A DNA stretch of 64,000 nt from Marinobacter sp. JH2 (GTDB lineage Bacteria > Pseudomonadota > Gammaproteobacteria > Pseudomonadales > Oleiphilaceae), in the NCBI RefSeq assembly GCF_004353225.1, contig NZ_CP037934.1, forward strand, positions 1,736,001 to 1,800,000, written 5' to 3'. The notes beneath the pieces were generated by a model. The model searched no databases. It was not told the origin of the DNA and worked only from the letters and a program-made list of their open reading frames with translations. Positions within the stretch are counted from its first letter, which is position 1. Every line of letters begins with the position of its first letter. Positions 8,624-17,849 of this stretch are shown here, piece by piece. A program made the translations under genes and the position numbers.

Positions 8624-8715
8624 ACAAGCGGCAAGTATTTGCCGTTTCTGATTATAAGAATGAGTTAATACAGAAAGTGTGCCAGATCGGCTATACGCAT
8701 GAACAACCTGTTGCT

Positions 8716-9504
8716 CTAACGGACAATGCCGCGAATGCTTGAATCTTTTGAAATTAACAAGATAACTCGACGATTCCGTCGCCGTCCCTCTTCCGTATCG
8801 TTTCGCGCAACAGGCTGATGTTCACCATAGCCGATAGCGGCCAGTCGTTCTGGCTCAATGCCCTGCATCACCAGCATTCGCGAAACTGCAGAAGCCCGGG
8901 CGGTTGAGAGCTCCCAGTTAGACGGGTAGCGCCCTGTGCGGATAGGCTGATTATCGGTAAAGCCCTCTACCTTTACCGCGTTATCTCGATCGCGCAACAC
9001 TTTGGCGACCTTTTCAATAACGGCAAACGAGTCATAATGCGGCTCCGCGTCGCCGCTATTGAACAGCATACTGTTTGGCAGGCTCAGCTCTATCCAATGG
9101 TCACTGGTTTCAAGGCTGACCACGCCCTGATTAATCAGATCATCAAATTCCATCGCCAGCTGGTCAGCCATCGCTCGCAGTGTTTCAATTCTATCGTGCT
9201 CACTGACATCAGAGTTAGCAGGCGCGTCGGTGACAACCGGGGGAATGACATTTTCATGTTGCTGCTCAGGTACTGCTGCCACATGCTCCCCTACTTCAAT
9301 AGGCTTCACCGAGCGCTGAGGCGCATTGAATACGCCGGTAAACGTTTCAGACAATACTTTGTATTTGCCTTCGTTTACGGACGACACCGAGTACATCACC
9401 ACGAAAAAAGCGAACAACAAGGTGATGAAGTCCGCGTAGGAGATCAACCAACGTTCTTTATTGTGAGCTTCTTCTTTCTGGTATCTACGGCGACGCATAG
9501 GCAA
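8716..9504 (-). CDS. motD: Flagellar stator protein MotD (MotB family)
   Basis: The 262-residue protein has a short basic cytoplasmic tail, one membrane helix containing the ion-binding Asp (SYADFITLLFAFF, about residues 23-35) and a C-terminal OmpA-like peptidoglycan-binding domain (about 120-255, with GFTDNQPI and NWELSTARA). It forms the stator with MotC. Pseudomonas uses a second stator pair MotCD encoded in this same che cluster. The start could be the second ATG at 9498. Confidence 0.93.
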   Translation of the reverse strand: MPMRRRRYQKEEAHNKERWLISYADFITLLFAFFVVMYSVSSVNEGKYKVLSETFTGVFNAPQRSVKPIEVGEHVAAVPEQQHENVIPPVVTDAPANSDVSEHDRIETLRAMADQLAMEFDDLINQGVVSLETSDHWIELSLPNSMLFNSGDAEPHYDSFAVIEKVAKVLRDRDNAVKVEGFTDNQPIRTGRYPSNWELSTARASAVSRMLVMQGIEPERLAAIGYGEHQPVARNDTEEGRRRNRRVILLISKDSSIRGIVR

Positions 9505-9526
9505 CCCGACTCCTGATCACTGCGGG

Positions 9527-10264
9527 TCAGAGAAAGCCCCGGAGCCGAAGCTCAATGGTTTTGGGGTTCTCACCTTCGGCGATGGCGATAATGCCATCAA
9601 TCATCATGTCTTCGTAGCGCGTGCGCTCTCTGACAATACTGCGGAGCTTATTGGCAACGGGAAAGAACAACAGGTTCGCCAGCGCCACACCGTAGATGGT
9701 GGCAACGAAAGCAGTTGCGATACCGTTGCCCAAGGATTGAGGGTCTTCAAGATTGGTCATGACCTGTATCAGCCCCATCACCGCACCAATAATACCGATG
9801 GTCGGCGAATAACCACCCATGGCTTCGTAAACCTTGGCCGATTCGGTATCTCGCTCTTCCCGGCACTCTAGATCGACTTCGAGGGTATTTCGTATGGTTG
9901 ATGGTTCGGCACCATCAACCAACAACTGGAGCCCTTTCCGGGCGAATTTCTCTGGCTCGCGTTCGGCGAGTCCTTCCAACCCTAACAAGCCTTGTTTGCG
10001 AGCCTTCACACTCCAATCGACCACCTTACCGATGCCATCTTCCAAAGAAATATAAGGCGGTATAAACACCCAGCGCACCTGGACGAAGGCTCGTTTCAGC
10101 GTTGGCCAAGATGTCTGAAGAATGGTGGCCGCCAGTGTCCCGCCGATCACGATCAGTGCCGCAGGCGTATTGAAGAGCGAACTGACGGCACCGCCTTCTA
10201 ACAAGTTGCCACCTAAAATAGCAACGAAGGCAAGAATGATCCCCAGCAGGCTCAAGATATCCAT
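9527..10264 (-). CDS. motC: Flagellar stator protein MotC (MotA family)
   Basis: MotC is the channel-forming partner of MotD, and its cytoplasmic loop drives the rotor through FliG. The 245 residues show four hydrophobic segments (about 2-20, 30-50, 150-170, 185-205) and the large charged loop between helices 2 and 3 typical of MotA. The proline-containing segment near SPTIGIIGAVMGLIQ matches the conserved third helix. Its ATG overlaps the cheB stop codon. Confidence 0.94.
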   Translation of the reverse strand: MDILSLLGIILAFVAILGGNLLEGGAVSSLFNTPAALIVIGGTLAATILQTSWPTLKRAFVQVRWVFIPPYISLEDGIGKVVDWSVKARKQGLLGLEGLAEREPEKFARKGLQLLVDGAEPSTIRNTLEVDLECREERDTESAKVYEAMGGYSPTIGIIGAVMGLIQVMTNLEDPQSLGNGIATAFVATIYGVALANLLFFPVANKLRSIVRERTRYEDMMIDGIIAIAEGENPKTIELRLRGFL

Positions 10265-11409
10265 TAGCTTACGCCTTCAATCAATCGTAAACCCACGTCG
10301 TTAAGCGGCAACACCGCGTCAGACAACCCCGCGGTCGCGACAGCCATAGGCATGCCGTAGATCACCGACGTTTCTTCATCCTGCGACCAAACCACGGCTC
10401 CGCCTTGCTTCATCATACGGCAGCCTTCACGGCCGTCGGCGCCCATACCGGTGAGAATAATCCCCAAGGTTTTGCCGGGAAAACTTCGAGCCAGCGAGCC
10501 AAAGGTAACGTCAACGCAGGGTCTGTAGTTCAACCGATCATCACCGGGCAAAATCCTCACACGCCCTCGTCCTCCACGATTTTCAATCATCATTTGCTTG
10601 CCACCAGGAGCAAGCAACGCAAGGCCTGGTTGCAGCAAATCACCGTCTTGGGCCTGACGAACTTCAATCTTGCACAGCTTATTCAAACGCTCGGCGAATG
10701 CCGGGGTGAAACTCGCGGGCATGTGCTGCACCAGGACAATGGGCGCGGGAAAACTGGCAGGCAATACACTGAGGACTTTCTGGAGTGCAACAGGACCACC
10801 TGTTGACGTGCCAATACCCACGACACTGTATTGGCGTGCTGGTGTTTTATTGGCGCTGCGCCGAGGCGGGCTTGCCGCAGCCACTTCGTGACGGGCGGGC
10901 TTGGCAGTGGGCCGCACGGAAGTTGCCTCTGCCCGAGGAGCAAAGCCTTTTGGTTTCTCCGAGATAACCGGTGCCGACTTGGGTGGCGCGATAGGCGCGC
11001 GAGCACGAGGCTGACTTCTTGCAATATCCAGCACTCGGTTAATCAACACGGCCTGCAGCTGGCTGGTATCGCGGGCGATTTCTTCGAAATTTTTGGGCAG
11101 GAAATCTACGGCGCCCGCTTCCAACGCATCAAGTGTGACACGGGCCCCCTCATAGGTAAGCGACGAAAACATCAACACCGGTATCGCTTGTTTCGCCATG
11201 ATTTCACGCACTGCTGAAATGCCGTCCATCACCGGCATTTCATAGTCCATGGTAATCACATCCGGACGCAGTTTTTCGGCCAGCTCGACCCCTTCGCGGC
11301 CATTGGTGGCGGCACCTACGACGGTGATCTGGCCCGAAGCCGTCAGGATTTCCGTCAATCTTTTTCGAAAAAAACCTGAATCATCCACGACCAGAACAGA
11401 AACTGTCAT
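10264..11409 (-). CDS. cheB: Chemotaxis methylesterase/deamidase CheB
   Basis: CheB removes methyl groups from chemoreceptors when phosphorylated by CheA, giving adaptation. The ATG at 11409 is chosen because it has AGGAG at proper spacing and begins MTVSVLVVDDSG; the frame extends further upstream without support. The 381 residues carry an N-terminal receiver (DD near 8-9, phospho-acceptor Asp in DVITMDYEMP), a basic/proline linker and a C-terminal CheB methylesterase domain (GTSTGGP active-site Ser, VQHMP, GMGADG). It lies 22 nt after cheA. Confidence 0.95.
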   Translation of the reverse strand: MTVSVLVVDDSGFFRKRLTEILTASGQITVVGAATNGREGVELAEKLRPDVITMDYEMPVMDGISAVREIMAKQAIPVLMFSSLTYEGARVTLDALEAGAVDFLPKNFEEIARDTSQLQAVLINRVLDIARSQPRARAPIAPPKSAPVISEKPKGFAPRAEATSVRPTAKPARHEVAAASPPRRSANKTPARQYSVVGIGTSTGGPVALQKVLSVLPASFPAPIVLVQHMPASFTPAFAERLNKLCKIEVRQAQDGDLLQPGLALLAPGGKQMMIENRGGRGRVRILPGDDRLNYRPCVDVTFGSLARSFPGKTLGIILTGMGADGREGCRMMKQGGAVVWSQDEETSVIYGMPMAVATAGLSDAVLPLNDVGLRLIEGVS

Positions 11410-11431
11410 CATTTCTCCTAAATGCCCGGAA

Positions 11432-13507
11432 TCACCCGTAATGCTGAAGCAAACTGGGCACATCAATGATCAGGGCAATGCGGCCATCGCCCGTAATGGT
11501 TGCTCCCGCCATCCCCGGCGTACCCTGAAGCGCGCGCCCCAGGGGTTTGATAACCACTTCTTCCTGCCCAACCAGCTGATCCACCACGAAACCGACTTGT
11601 TTCGTACCCATAGCCACGATTACCACATGGGCATTGGCCACCTCATTCTGAGCCTCGGCGCCATGGACAAGCCAGCGCTTGACGTGAAACAGGGGGAACA
11701 CTTTATCGCGAACCACAATGCATTCGCGCCCATCGACCATATTGGTCTTGGTCAGATCAAGATGGAAAATTTCCACCACATTAACCAAAGGCAGCGCGAA
11801 CGACTGCTCGCCCAGCATGATCATCAGCGTAGGCATGATGGCCAGCGTGAGCGGAACCTTAATGATGATTTTAGTGCCTTTGCCCAACTCCGATTCTATG
11901 GAAATCTGGCCATTTAATTGGGCAATCCGGTTTTTGACAACATCCATGCCGACACCGCGACCGGATACGTCCGAGATCTGTTCTTTGGTTGAAAAACCAG
12001 CAGCAAAAATAAGGTTAAAACATTCGTTGTCGGTCAACCTGTCTGCTGCATCCTGATCATACAGCCCCTTTTCAACAGCCTTCCTGCGCAACACATCGGG
12101 ATCCATACCGCCGCCATCATCGGCAATTGACAGCAAGATGTGATCGCCTTCCTGTTGCGCCGATAACGTGACCGTTCCGGCTCGCGATTTGCCTGCCTCC
12201 TCCCGAACACCCGGCCCTTCTATGCCGTGGTCAACGGAATTACGAACGAGATGGACCAATGGGTCAGCAAGTGCTTCCACCAGATTCTTATCCAGATCCG
12301 TCTCTTCGCCGTGCATCACAAGATTGACCTCTTTCTTCAGGTTACGCGCAAGATCGCGTACCACCCGAGGAAAACGGCCAAATACCTTCTTGATGGGCTG
12401 CATGCGGGTTTGCATGACCGCCGCCTGCAAATCGGTGGTCACCACATCTAAATTGGCAACCGCCTTGTGCATATGCTCGTCTTCGCTTTGCGACCCCAAA
12501 CGCTGCAGCCGATTTCGAACCAGCACCAGCTCACCCACCATGTTCATGATGTCATCCAAGCGCTTGGTATCAACCCGAACGGTGGTTTCGCCCACAGGAG
12601 CTGCCTCTCTGGCCGGCGCTGCAGCTTTAGCTGCGGGTGCAGGCGCGGGTATGGGCTCGGCTTTGGCGGGCGATTCCGAAACGGGTTCTAACGAAGCACT
12701 GGCGGCCGGTTTAGCCACTTCATTGGACTCCAACTGCGCACCGGGGCTTCCGCCTTTGCCATGAAGCTCATCCAGCAGTCGCTCGAACTCATCGTCGGTG
12801 ATCAGATCCGAACTTTCATCGCCCGCGGGCTGGTCGCCGGAGTCTTTTCGTGGGTCGTCGGTTTCAGCAGCACCGGGAGCGGCAAACTTCCCTTTACCGT
12901 GAAGCTGATCCAACAATGCCTCAAACTCGTCGTCGGTGATTTCATCATCGCCGCCCGCTTCGGACGCAGTTGCCGGTGTTTGCTCAACTGCATCCTGCTG
13001 GGCCGACGCCTCGGCCTTGTCGTCCGCAATTGCGTCAAGCAGCTTTTCGAACTCTTCGTCGGTGATATCGCCTTGGTCCTGAGACACCGGTGTCGAGACC
13101 CCAGTGGGCGTTTCGGATTCGGGGATTGCCAATGCATCCAAAGCCTCAATCAAACTGGCTGGCGCCGGAGTCAGCTCTTCACGGTTACGCACTTCTTCGA
13201 ACATGGCATTGACGTTGTCGAGGGCTTGCAGCACAACGTCCATCAACTCGGGGGTAACCTTGCGCTTGTGATTGCGCAAGATATCGAACACGTTTTCTGC
13301 GGAATGGCAGCAATTCACCAGCGCGTCTAATTGCAGGAATCCGGCGCCACCTTTCACCGTATGAAATCCGCGGAATATGGCGTTAAGCAGATCGCTGTCG
13401 TCTGGATGCTGTTCCAGATCAACCAATTGCTCCGACAGCTTTTCGAGAATCTCGCCGGCTTCTATCAAGAAGTCCTGGAGAATCTCTTCATCGGCATCAA
13501 ACGCCAT
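11432..13507 (-). CDS. cheA: Chemotaxis histidine kinase CheA
   Basis: CheA autophosphorylates in response to receptors and passes phosphate to CheY and CheB. The 691 residues start with a P1 Hpt domain with the phospho-accepting His at residue 49 (FHTVKGGAGF), followed by a long acidic linker (about 130-310), dimerisation domain, HATPase core (VHLVRNSVDHGIE N-box; G boxes DDGGGMD, GRGVGMD) and a C-terminal CheW-like P5 domain. The linker contains three copies of a short motif of form ITDxEFExLLDxLHGKG, at about residues 148-158, 190-206 and 236-252, probable CheY/CheB docking or short interaction segments. Confidence 0.96.
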   Translation of the reverse strand: MAFDADEEILQDFLIEAGEILEKLSEQLVDLEQHPDDSDLLNAIFRGFHTVKGGAGFLQLDALVNCCHSAENVFDILRNHKRKVTPELMDVVLQALDNVNAMFEEVRNREELTPAPASLIEALDALAIPESETPTGVSTPVSQDQGDITDEEFEKLLDAIADDKAEASAQQDAVEQTPATASEAGGDDEITDDEFEALLDQLHGKGKFAAPGAAETDDPRKDSGDQPAGDESSDLITDDEFERLLDELHGKGGSPGAQLESNEVAKPAASASLEPVSESPAKAEPIPAPAPAAKAAAPAREAAPVGETTVRVDTKRLDDIMNMVGELVLVRNRLQRLGSQSEDEHMHKAVANLDVVTTDLQAAVMQTRMQPIKKVFGRFPRVVRDLARNLKKEVNLVMHGEETDLDKNLVEALADPLVHLVRNSVDHGIEGPGVREEAGKSRAGTVTLSAQQEGDHILLSIADDGGGMDPDVLRRKAVEKGLYDQDAADRLTDNECFNLIFAAGFSTKEQISDVSGRGVGMDVVKNRIAQLNGQISIESELGKGTKIIIKVPLTLAIMPTLMIMLGEQSFALPLVNVVEIFHLDLTKTNMVDGRECIVVRDKVFPLFHVKRWLVHGAEAQNEVANAHVVIVAMGTKQVGFVVDQLVGQEEVVIKPLGRALQGTPGMAGATITGDGRIALIIDVPSLLQHYG

Positions 13508-13526
13508 GGGGTACCCTCTTTATCAT

Positions 13527-14312
13527 TCAGAAACCGAGACTGGATAGTAAGTCGTCAACGCCGTCTTGCCCCGAGACAACATCGTCTCGCTCAGCGGCTT
13601 TGATTTGTGGACCTACTCCCTTTTCGGCCGATTCTTCTTTTTCTTCAATCTGATGGACTGTACCTGTCAACTGATCGACATGACTGGCCATGACCACCAA
13701 GCCCAACAGATTCTCTTCGACTTCTTTCACCAGCGCCGTGACTTTCTGAATCACTTGACCGGTGAGGTCCTGGAAATCCTGGGCCAGAAGAATCTCCGAG
13801 AGGTTTTTGTAGAGGTTGTCCGAGTCGTTACCCAAGGTTCCGAAAAAAGCATCGATTCTTGCGTAAAGCTGACGGAACTCGGCAGGCTCAATCTCGCGAC
13901 GACGCAAGCGCTCCCATTCGTCCTTGAGGCTTATGGCCTCATCACGGATGGCATGCGCCACGGGCATACTTTCCTCAACCAGATCCATGGTGCGGTTAGC
14001 GGCCTGACCGGTCATTTGAACCACATAAGCTAAGCGGTCTGAAGCATCCGACATTTTCGAAAGCGCTTCTTTCTGCTCTGCATTCCGGGGATCAATCTGA
14101 AAGTTGCGGATGGCCTCGTGCAGACTCCGGGTCAACCGCCCAACCTCTTGGTACAGACTTTGGTCACGAACTTCACTCAGCTCGTTGATGATGGTCATCG
14201 CCTGAGCGAAATCACCGCCGTTGACGCTTTCAACCAATCGAGAGGTCTGTTCCTGCAGCTTTTGCGTGACCTCCGGATCGAGACCCCGTTGGGTGTGCTT
14301 GCTGTCACTCAT
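13527..14312 (-). CDS. cheZ: CheY-P phosphatase CheZ
   Basis: CheZ speeds dephosphorylation of CheY-P and so resets motor switching. The 261 residues are mainly helical and include the conserved active-site segment LAQDFQDLTGQVIQKV (about residues 172-187), where the catalytic Gln lies in DFQDLTGQ. The extreme C-terminus (DGVDDLLSSLGF) matches the CheY-binding tail. It sits between cheY and cheA as in most polar-flagellate gammaproteobacteria. Confidence 0.94.
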   Translation of the reverse strand: MSDSKHTQRGLDPEVTQKLQEQTSRLVESVNGGDFAQAMTIINELSEVRDQSLYQEVGRLTRSLHEAIRNFQIDPRNAEQKEALSKMSDASDRLAYVVQMTGQAANRTMDLVEESMPVAHAIRDEAISLKDEWERLRRREIEPAEFRQLYARIDAFFGTLGNDSDNLYKNLSEILLAQDFQDLTGQVIQKVTALVKEVEENLLGLVVMASHVDQLTGTVHQIEEKEESAEKGVGPQIKAAERDDVVSGQDGVDDLLSSLGF

Positions 14313-14332
14313 GGGAGCTACCCGACCTTTGG

Positions 14333-14716
14333 TTACTGAATACGTTCAAAAATCTTCTCGATTTTTTCTTTGAGAACAGCAGCGGTAAATGGCTTAACAA
14401 CGTAACCATTTACCCCGGCCTGGGCCGCAGCGACAATCTGGTCACGCTTGGCTTCAGCGGTGACCATCAGTACTGGCAGGTTCTTAAGATTTTCATCAGC
14501 ACGGACAGCCTTCAAAAGATCAAAGCCGGACATACCGGGCATATTCCAGTCGGTTACCAGAAAATCGTATTGGCCATTCTTGAGCATCGGCAACGCCGTG
14601 TTACCGTCGTCGGCTTCATCGGTATTGGTAAAACCCAAGTCACGCAACAGGTTTTTGATAATTCGTCGCATTGTGGAGAAATCGTCCACAATGAGTATTT
14701 TCATGTTCTTGTCCAA
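14333..14716 (-). CDS. cheY: Chemotaxis response regulator CheY
   Basis: A single 127-residue receiver domain with the acidic pair DD at 11-12, phospho-acceptor Asp56 ([10 protein letters not shown]), Thr in VTAEA and Lys in VVKPF. CheY-P binds FliM/FliN to reverse the motor. The frame starts with TTG at 14716, six nt after a GGAGG, and continues to an ATG at 14704. The Shine-Dalgarno spacing favours the TTG start. Confidence 0.96.
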   Translation of the reverse strand: MDKNMKILIVDDFSTMRRIIKNLLRDLGFTNTDEADDGNTALPMLKNGQYDFLVTDWNMPGMSGFDLLKAVRADENLKNLPVLMVTAEAKRDQIVAAAQAGVNGYVVKPFTAAVLKEKIEKIFERIQ

Positions 14717-14804
14717 AGGGACCTCCAGTAAATAACACCCGGATGTAGGTCAACCTGCTGATATCCGACAGGCTGTGTAAGATTCTTTTCAGAACGCCAG
14801 TCGG

Positions 14805-15548
14805 TCAGCTGTCGCCGTTTTCTCGCCAATCTGACAAACGACCACGAAGACGCAAAGCCGCCTGGCTGTGAATCTGGCTGACTCGGCTTTCGCTGACCCC
14901 GAGCACCGCCCCGATTTCCTTAAGATTCAACTCTTCCTGATAATACAAACTCAATACTAACTTTTCTTTCTCTGGAAGCGCTTCAATCGCTTCGGCCAAA
15001 CTCCGCTGAAAAGCACCGGCAGAGATGCCATCGAGAGGATTATCACTAGCTTCTTGTTCTTCTATCGGCAGTTCACCGGATTCATTGAGCTCATCCAGAC
15101 TAAATAACCGTCCACTATTGGCGTCGGCAAGGGATGAGTGATATTCCGACAATTCGATATCGAGCTCTTCCGCCACCTCGGCATCCTGAGCTTCTCGGCC
15201 AGTGCGATCTTCAACGATTTTGATTGCGGCGGAGATTCGGCGGGCATTGCGATGCACGGAACGAGGCACCCAGTCGCCTTTTCGGATTTCGTCAACCATC
15301 GCGCCCCGAATACGAATGCCCGCATAGGTTTCGAAGGTTGCGCCCTTACCCGCAGAATAACGCTGGGCTGCTTCAAGCAAACCGATCATTCCAGCTTGCA
15401 TCAAGTCTTCAAGCTGAACCGATGCAGGCAAACGGGCCATCAAATGTAGGGCTATCTTTTTGACCAGCGGCGCCTGATCTTCGATCAAACTCGAAGCGTT
15501 TGAGGCGCCCGCCTGATGATATATTCCCAGATTCTTCGTCAATGTCAT
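14805..15548 (-). CDS. fliA: RNA polymerase sigma-28 factor FliA
   Basis: FliA transcribes late flagellar and chemotaxis genes. The 247 residues carry region 2 (DLMQAGMIGLLEAAQRY, and GATFETYAGIRIRGAMVDEIRKGDWVPRSV, split by region boundaries), region 3, and region 4 with a helix-turn-helix (LNLKEIGAVLGVSESRVSQ). It lies between fleN and cheY in one direction, the standard flhA-flhF-fleN-fliA order. Confidence 0.96.
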   Translation of the reverse strand: MTLTKNLGIYHQAGASNASSLIEDQAPLVKKIALHLMARLPASVQLEDLMQAGMIGLLEAAQRYSAGKGATFETYAGIRIRGAMVDEIRKGDWVPRSVHRNARRISAAIKIVEDRTGREAQDAEVAEELDIELSEYHSSLADANSGRLFSLDELNESGELPIEEQEASDNPLDGISAGAFQRSLAEAIEALPEKEKLVLSLYYQEELNLKEIGAVLGVSESRVSQIHSQAALRLRGRLSDWRENGDS

Positions 15549-15578
15549 GTATCCGGCTTTTATTGGACTGGATTCAGA

Positions 15579-16391
15579 TCAGACTTCGACGAGCCGCTCC
15601 ACGAAGAACTCCAGATGGCCTCGAGGAGAAGATGGCAGTGGCCAACTATCCACTCTGTCTGCCAATGCTCGCACAGCAATAGATGCTTTTGCACGGGGGT
15701 ATGCCTCCAGAACAGCACGCTGGCGTTGAACGGCTTTTTTCACCGCTTCGTCGTAAGGCACGATACCCACATATTGTAACGCTACATCCAGAAAACGTTC
15801 GGTAACTCGCGTCAACTTTTCAAACAAATGCTTACCTTCTTCTTCGCTTCGAACCTGATTGGCAAGCACTCGGAAGCGGTCTGTTCCGTAATCACGATTC
15901 ATTAGTTTAATGAGCGCGTACACATCCGTTATCGAGGTTGGCTCGTCGCAGACAACCAACAACAACTCTTGGGCGGCGCGCAGGAAACTCACAACCGACT
16001 CAGAAATACCGGCTGCGGTATCCACAATCAGCACGTCGATCTGATCGCCCAGCTCACTGAACGCATTAATCAAGCCTGCATGTTCCATGGGGCTGAGCTG
16101 GGTCATACGCTGGGTACCGGATGAAGCAGGTACGATTTTGATACCTCCCGGCCCATCCACCAGCACGTCTTTGAGATCACACTCTCCACTGAGGACATCG
16201 TGCAAATTCTTGTTGGCTGTCACGCCCAGCAACACATCCAGATTGCCCAACCCCAAGTCGGCATCCAGCACGACAACACGACGGCCTTTTTCTGCCAACG
16301 CTATCGCCAGATTGACCGACACATTGCTCTTCCCGACACCGCCTTTACCGCCGGATACCGCAATAACCTGAACCGGATGTGGTTTGCTCAT
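15579..16391 (-). CDS. fleN: Flagellar number regulator FleN (FlhG, MinD-like ATPase)
   Basis: FleN is a MinD-family ATPase that binds FleQ and restricts the cell to one or few polar flagella. The 270 residues contain the deviant Walker A SGGKGGVGKSN (about 13-23), switch I/II segments (LDADLGLGNLD, VDTAAG) and a C-terminal helix for membrane or partner contact. It sits directly between flhF and fliA, as expected. Confidence 0.95.
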   Translation of the reverse strand: MSKPHPVQVIAVSGGKGGVGKSNVSVNLAIALAEKGRRVVVLDADLGLGNLDVLLGVTANKNLHDVLSGECDLKDVLVDGPGGIKIVPASSGTQRMTQLSPMEHAGLINAFSELGDQIDVLIVDTAAGISESVVSFLRAAQELLLVVCDEPTSITDVYALIKLMNRDYGTDRFRVLANQVRSEEEGKHLFEKLTRVTERFLDVALQYVGIVPYDEAVKKAVQRQRAVLEAYPRAKASIAVRALADRVDSWPLPSSPRGHLEFFVERLVEV

Positions 16392-16454
16392 ACTGTTTAA
16401 TGTCTCTTACTGCGTCGTTAAGGGGACTCTATGCCGGTGTCTGATTCGCAATGG

Positions 16455-17792
16455 CTATGCCAAAGCACCTTCAACAGCCTCCTGCGAATGTTGCATCGTT
16501 CTCAGGCGCTCAACACCCATTCGAACCAACGGAGCTGCCTCGGCTCGATGCAAATCTTCCGGTATTTTTTGCCCGTCGGTATACCAAGCGACCGGAAGAC
16601 CGGTTTCCATCACAAACCCTAGAGATTCGCCCAAGGTAAGCGCTTCATCAATTTTAGTCACGATGCAGCCGGCAAGGCTTGCCATCTTATAGCAATGCCA
16701 AACGGATTTCATGATACGCGGCTGGCTGGTCGCAGACACCACCAAGTGTGTATGAATATTATGATCGCTGCGAACCAACTCCGCGAGCTGCTCCTGATAA
16801 CCCCGGTCGGCACTGGTCAGTCCGGCAGTATCGATAAGCACTAAATGTCGATCGGAAAGTTCATCCAGAATGTCGTCCAGCGAGTGGCTTTCGTCAACCA
16901 CCCGCACTGGCACGTTCAGAATGCGACCAAACACAAACAACTGCTCGTGCGCCGCAACTCGATAACGATCTGTGGTGACCAACGCCAAGCTGTCAGCCCC
17001 GTGTTCCAACACATAGCGAGCGGCTAATTTTCCGATGGTTGTTGTTTTACCGGATCCAGTCGGACCAACCAAAGCGTACACGCCGCCAGACTCCAGCCAA
17101 TCTTCCTGCCCGGTCCGAAGGCCGGTGGCGACCATTTTCAATGAGGCTTTCCACCCATCCTCCAACCGGCCATTTCGGTGCTGCCGCGCAACGGATGTTG
17201 CCAAATCGGGGCTCAAGCCGAACTCTTGCAGGCGCTCGCTCAATAGTTGCTGAACGGCATTCTTAGCGCCCCCCTCGGCCGGCACATTTGAACCAGCAAC
17301 AGGGGCGGATTGCACCCCCATCATCTCCCGTAGCGAGCTGATCTCCGCTTTCATTGCGGCCAACTCATCGGAGTAACCTTGAGCCTGCTTTGACGCTGGC
17401 GCTTGAGACTCCCGATCCTCCACTAAACCTGCATTCACATCCCAATCCATCCCCGAATCATTGGTCAACGATACTTGGGGATAACGTGCACCCGCGGCCG
17501 CACGCTTCTCACGTACGCCTTGGATACGACTGCGAGTCCGACTAAGTTCATCTTCCAAGTGACGATGCTGATCGGCCTGCATTTCAGCCAAACGGGAACC
17601 GTTGGTAGCTTCCGCTGCTTTGTCACCCAGGCTTTGGCGAGCCATGTTTTCGTCGTAGTCGAGAGCCGTCACAATTTCGACGCCTCCATCTACCCGGCGA
17701 TTGGACAAAATAACGGCATCAGGCCCCATTTCGTGACTGACCTGCTTCAGGGCCTCGGCCATGGACTGCGCAAAAAACCGTTTAACCTTCAT
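16455..17792 (-). CDS. flhF: Signal recognition-type GTPase FlhF
   Basis: FlhF directs flagellum assembly to the cell pole. The ATG at 17792 is chosen because AGAGG lies nine nt upstream; the earlier ATG at 17801 abuts that site. The 445 residues begin MKVKRFFAQSMAEAL (typical B domain), then a variable linker, and an SRP-type GTPase with GPTGSGKTTTIGKLA (P loop), VTTDRYR, LIDTAG and TKIDEA motifs. It is preceded by flhA and followed by fleN. Confidence 0.96.
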   Translation of the reverse strand: MKVKRFFAQSMAEALKQVSHEMGPDAVILSNRRVDGGVEIVTALDYDENMARQSLGDKAAEATNGSRLAEMQADQHRHLEDELSRTRSRIQGVREKRAAAGARYPQVSLTNDSGMDWDVNAGLVEDRESQAPASKQAQGYSDELAAMKAEISSLREMMGVQSAPVAGSNVPAEGGAKNAVQQLLSERLQEFGLSPDLATSVARQHRNGRLEDGWKASLKMVATGLRTGQEDWLESGGVYALVGPTGSGKTTTIGKLAARYVLEHGADSLALVTTDRYRVAAHEQLFVFGRILNVPVRVVDESHSLDDILDELSDRHLVLIDTAGLTSADRGYQEQLAELVRSDHNIHTHLVVSATSQPRIMKSVWHCYKMASLAGCIVTKIDEALTLGESLGFVMETGLPVAWYTDGQKIPEDLHRAEAAPLVRMGVERLRTMQHSQEAVEGALA

Positions 17793-17849
17793 AACTTCCA
17801 TCCTCTGTCGTCGAGCTGCACTCAGCTGACTGCGTTGCGCTAGCCACCT

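Noticed and set aside
12168..12764. Plus-strand open frame opposite the cheA linker
   Set aside because: Ser/Arg/Ala-rich shadow of a low-complexity coding region.
14717..14804. FliA-like promoter before cheY
   Set aside because: A TCGGATAT element can be found but no -35 at the correct 15-nt spacing; five of eight matches only.
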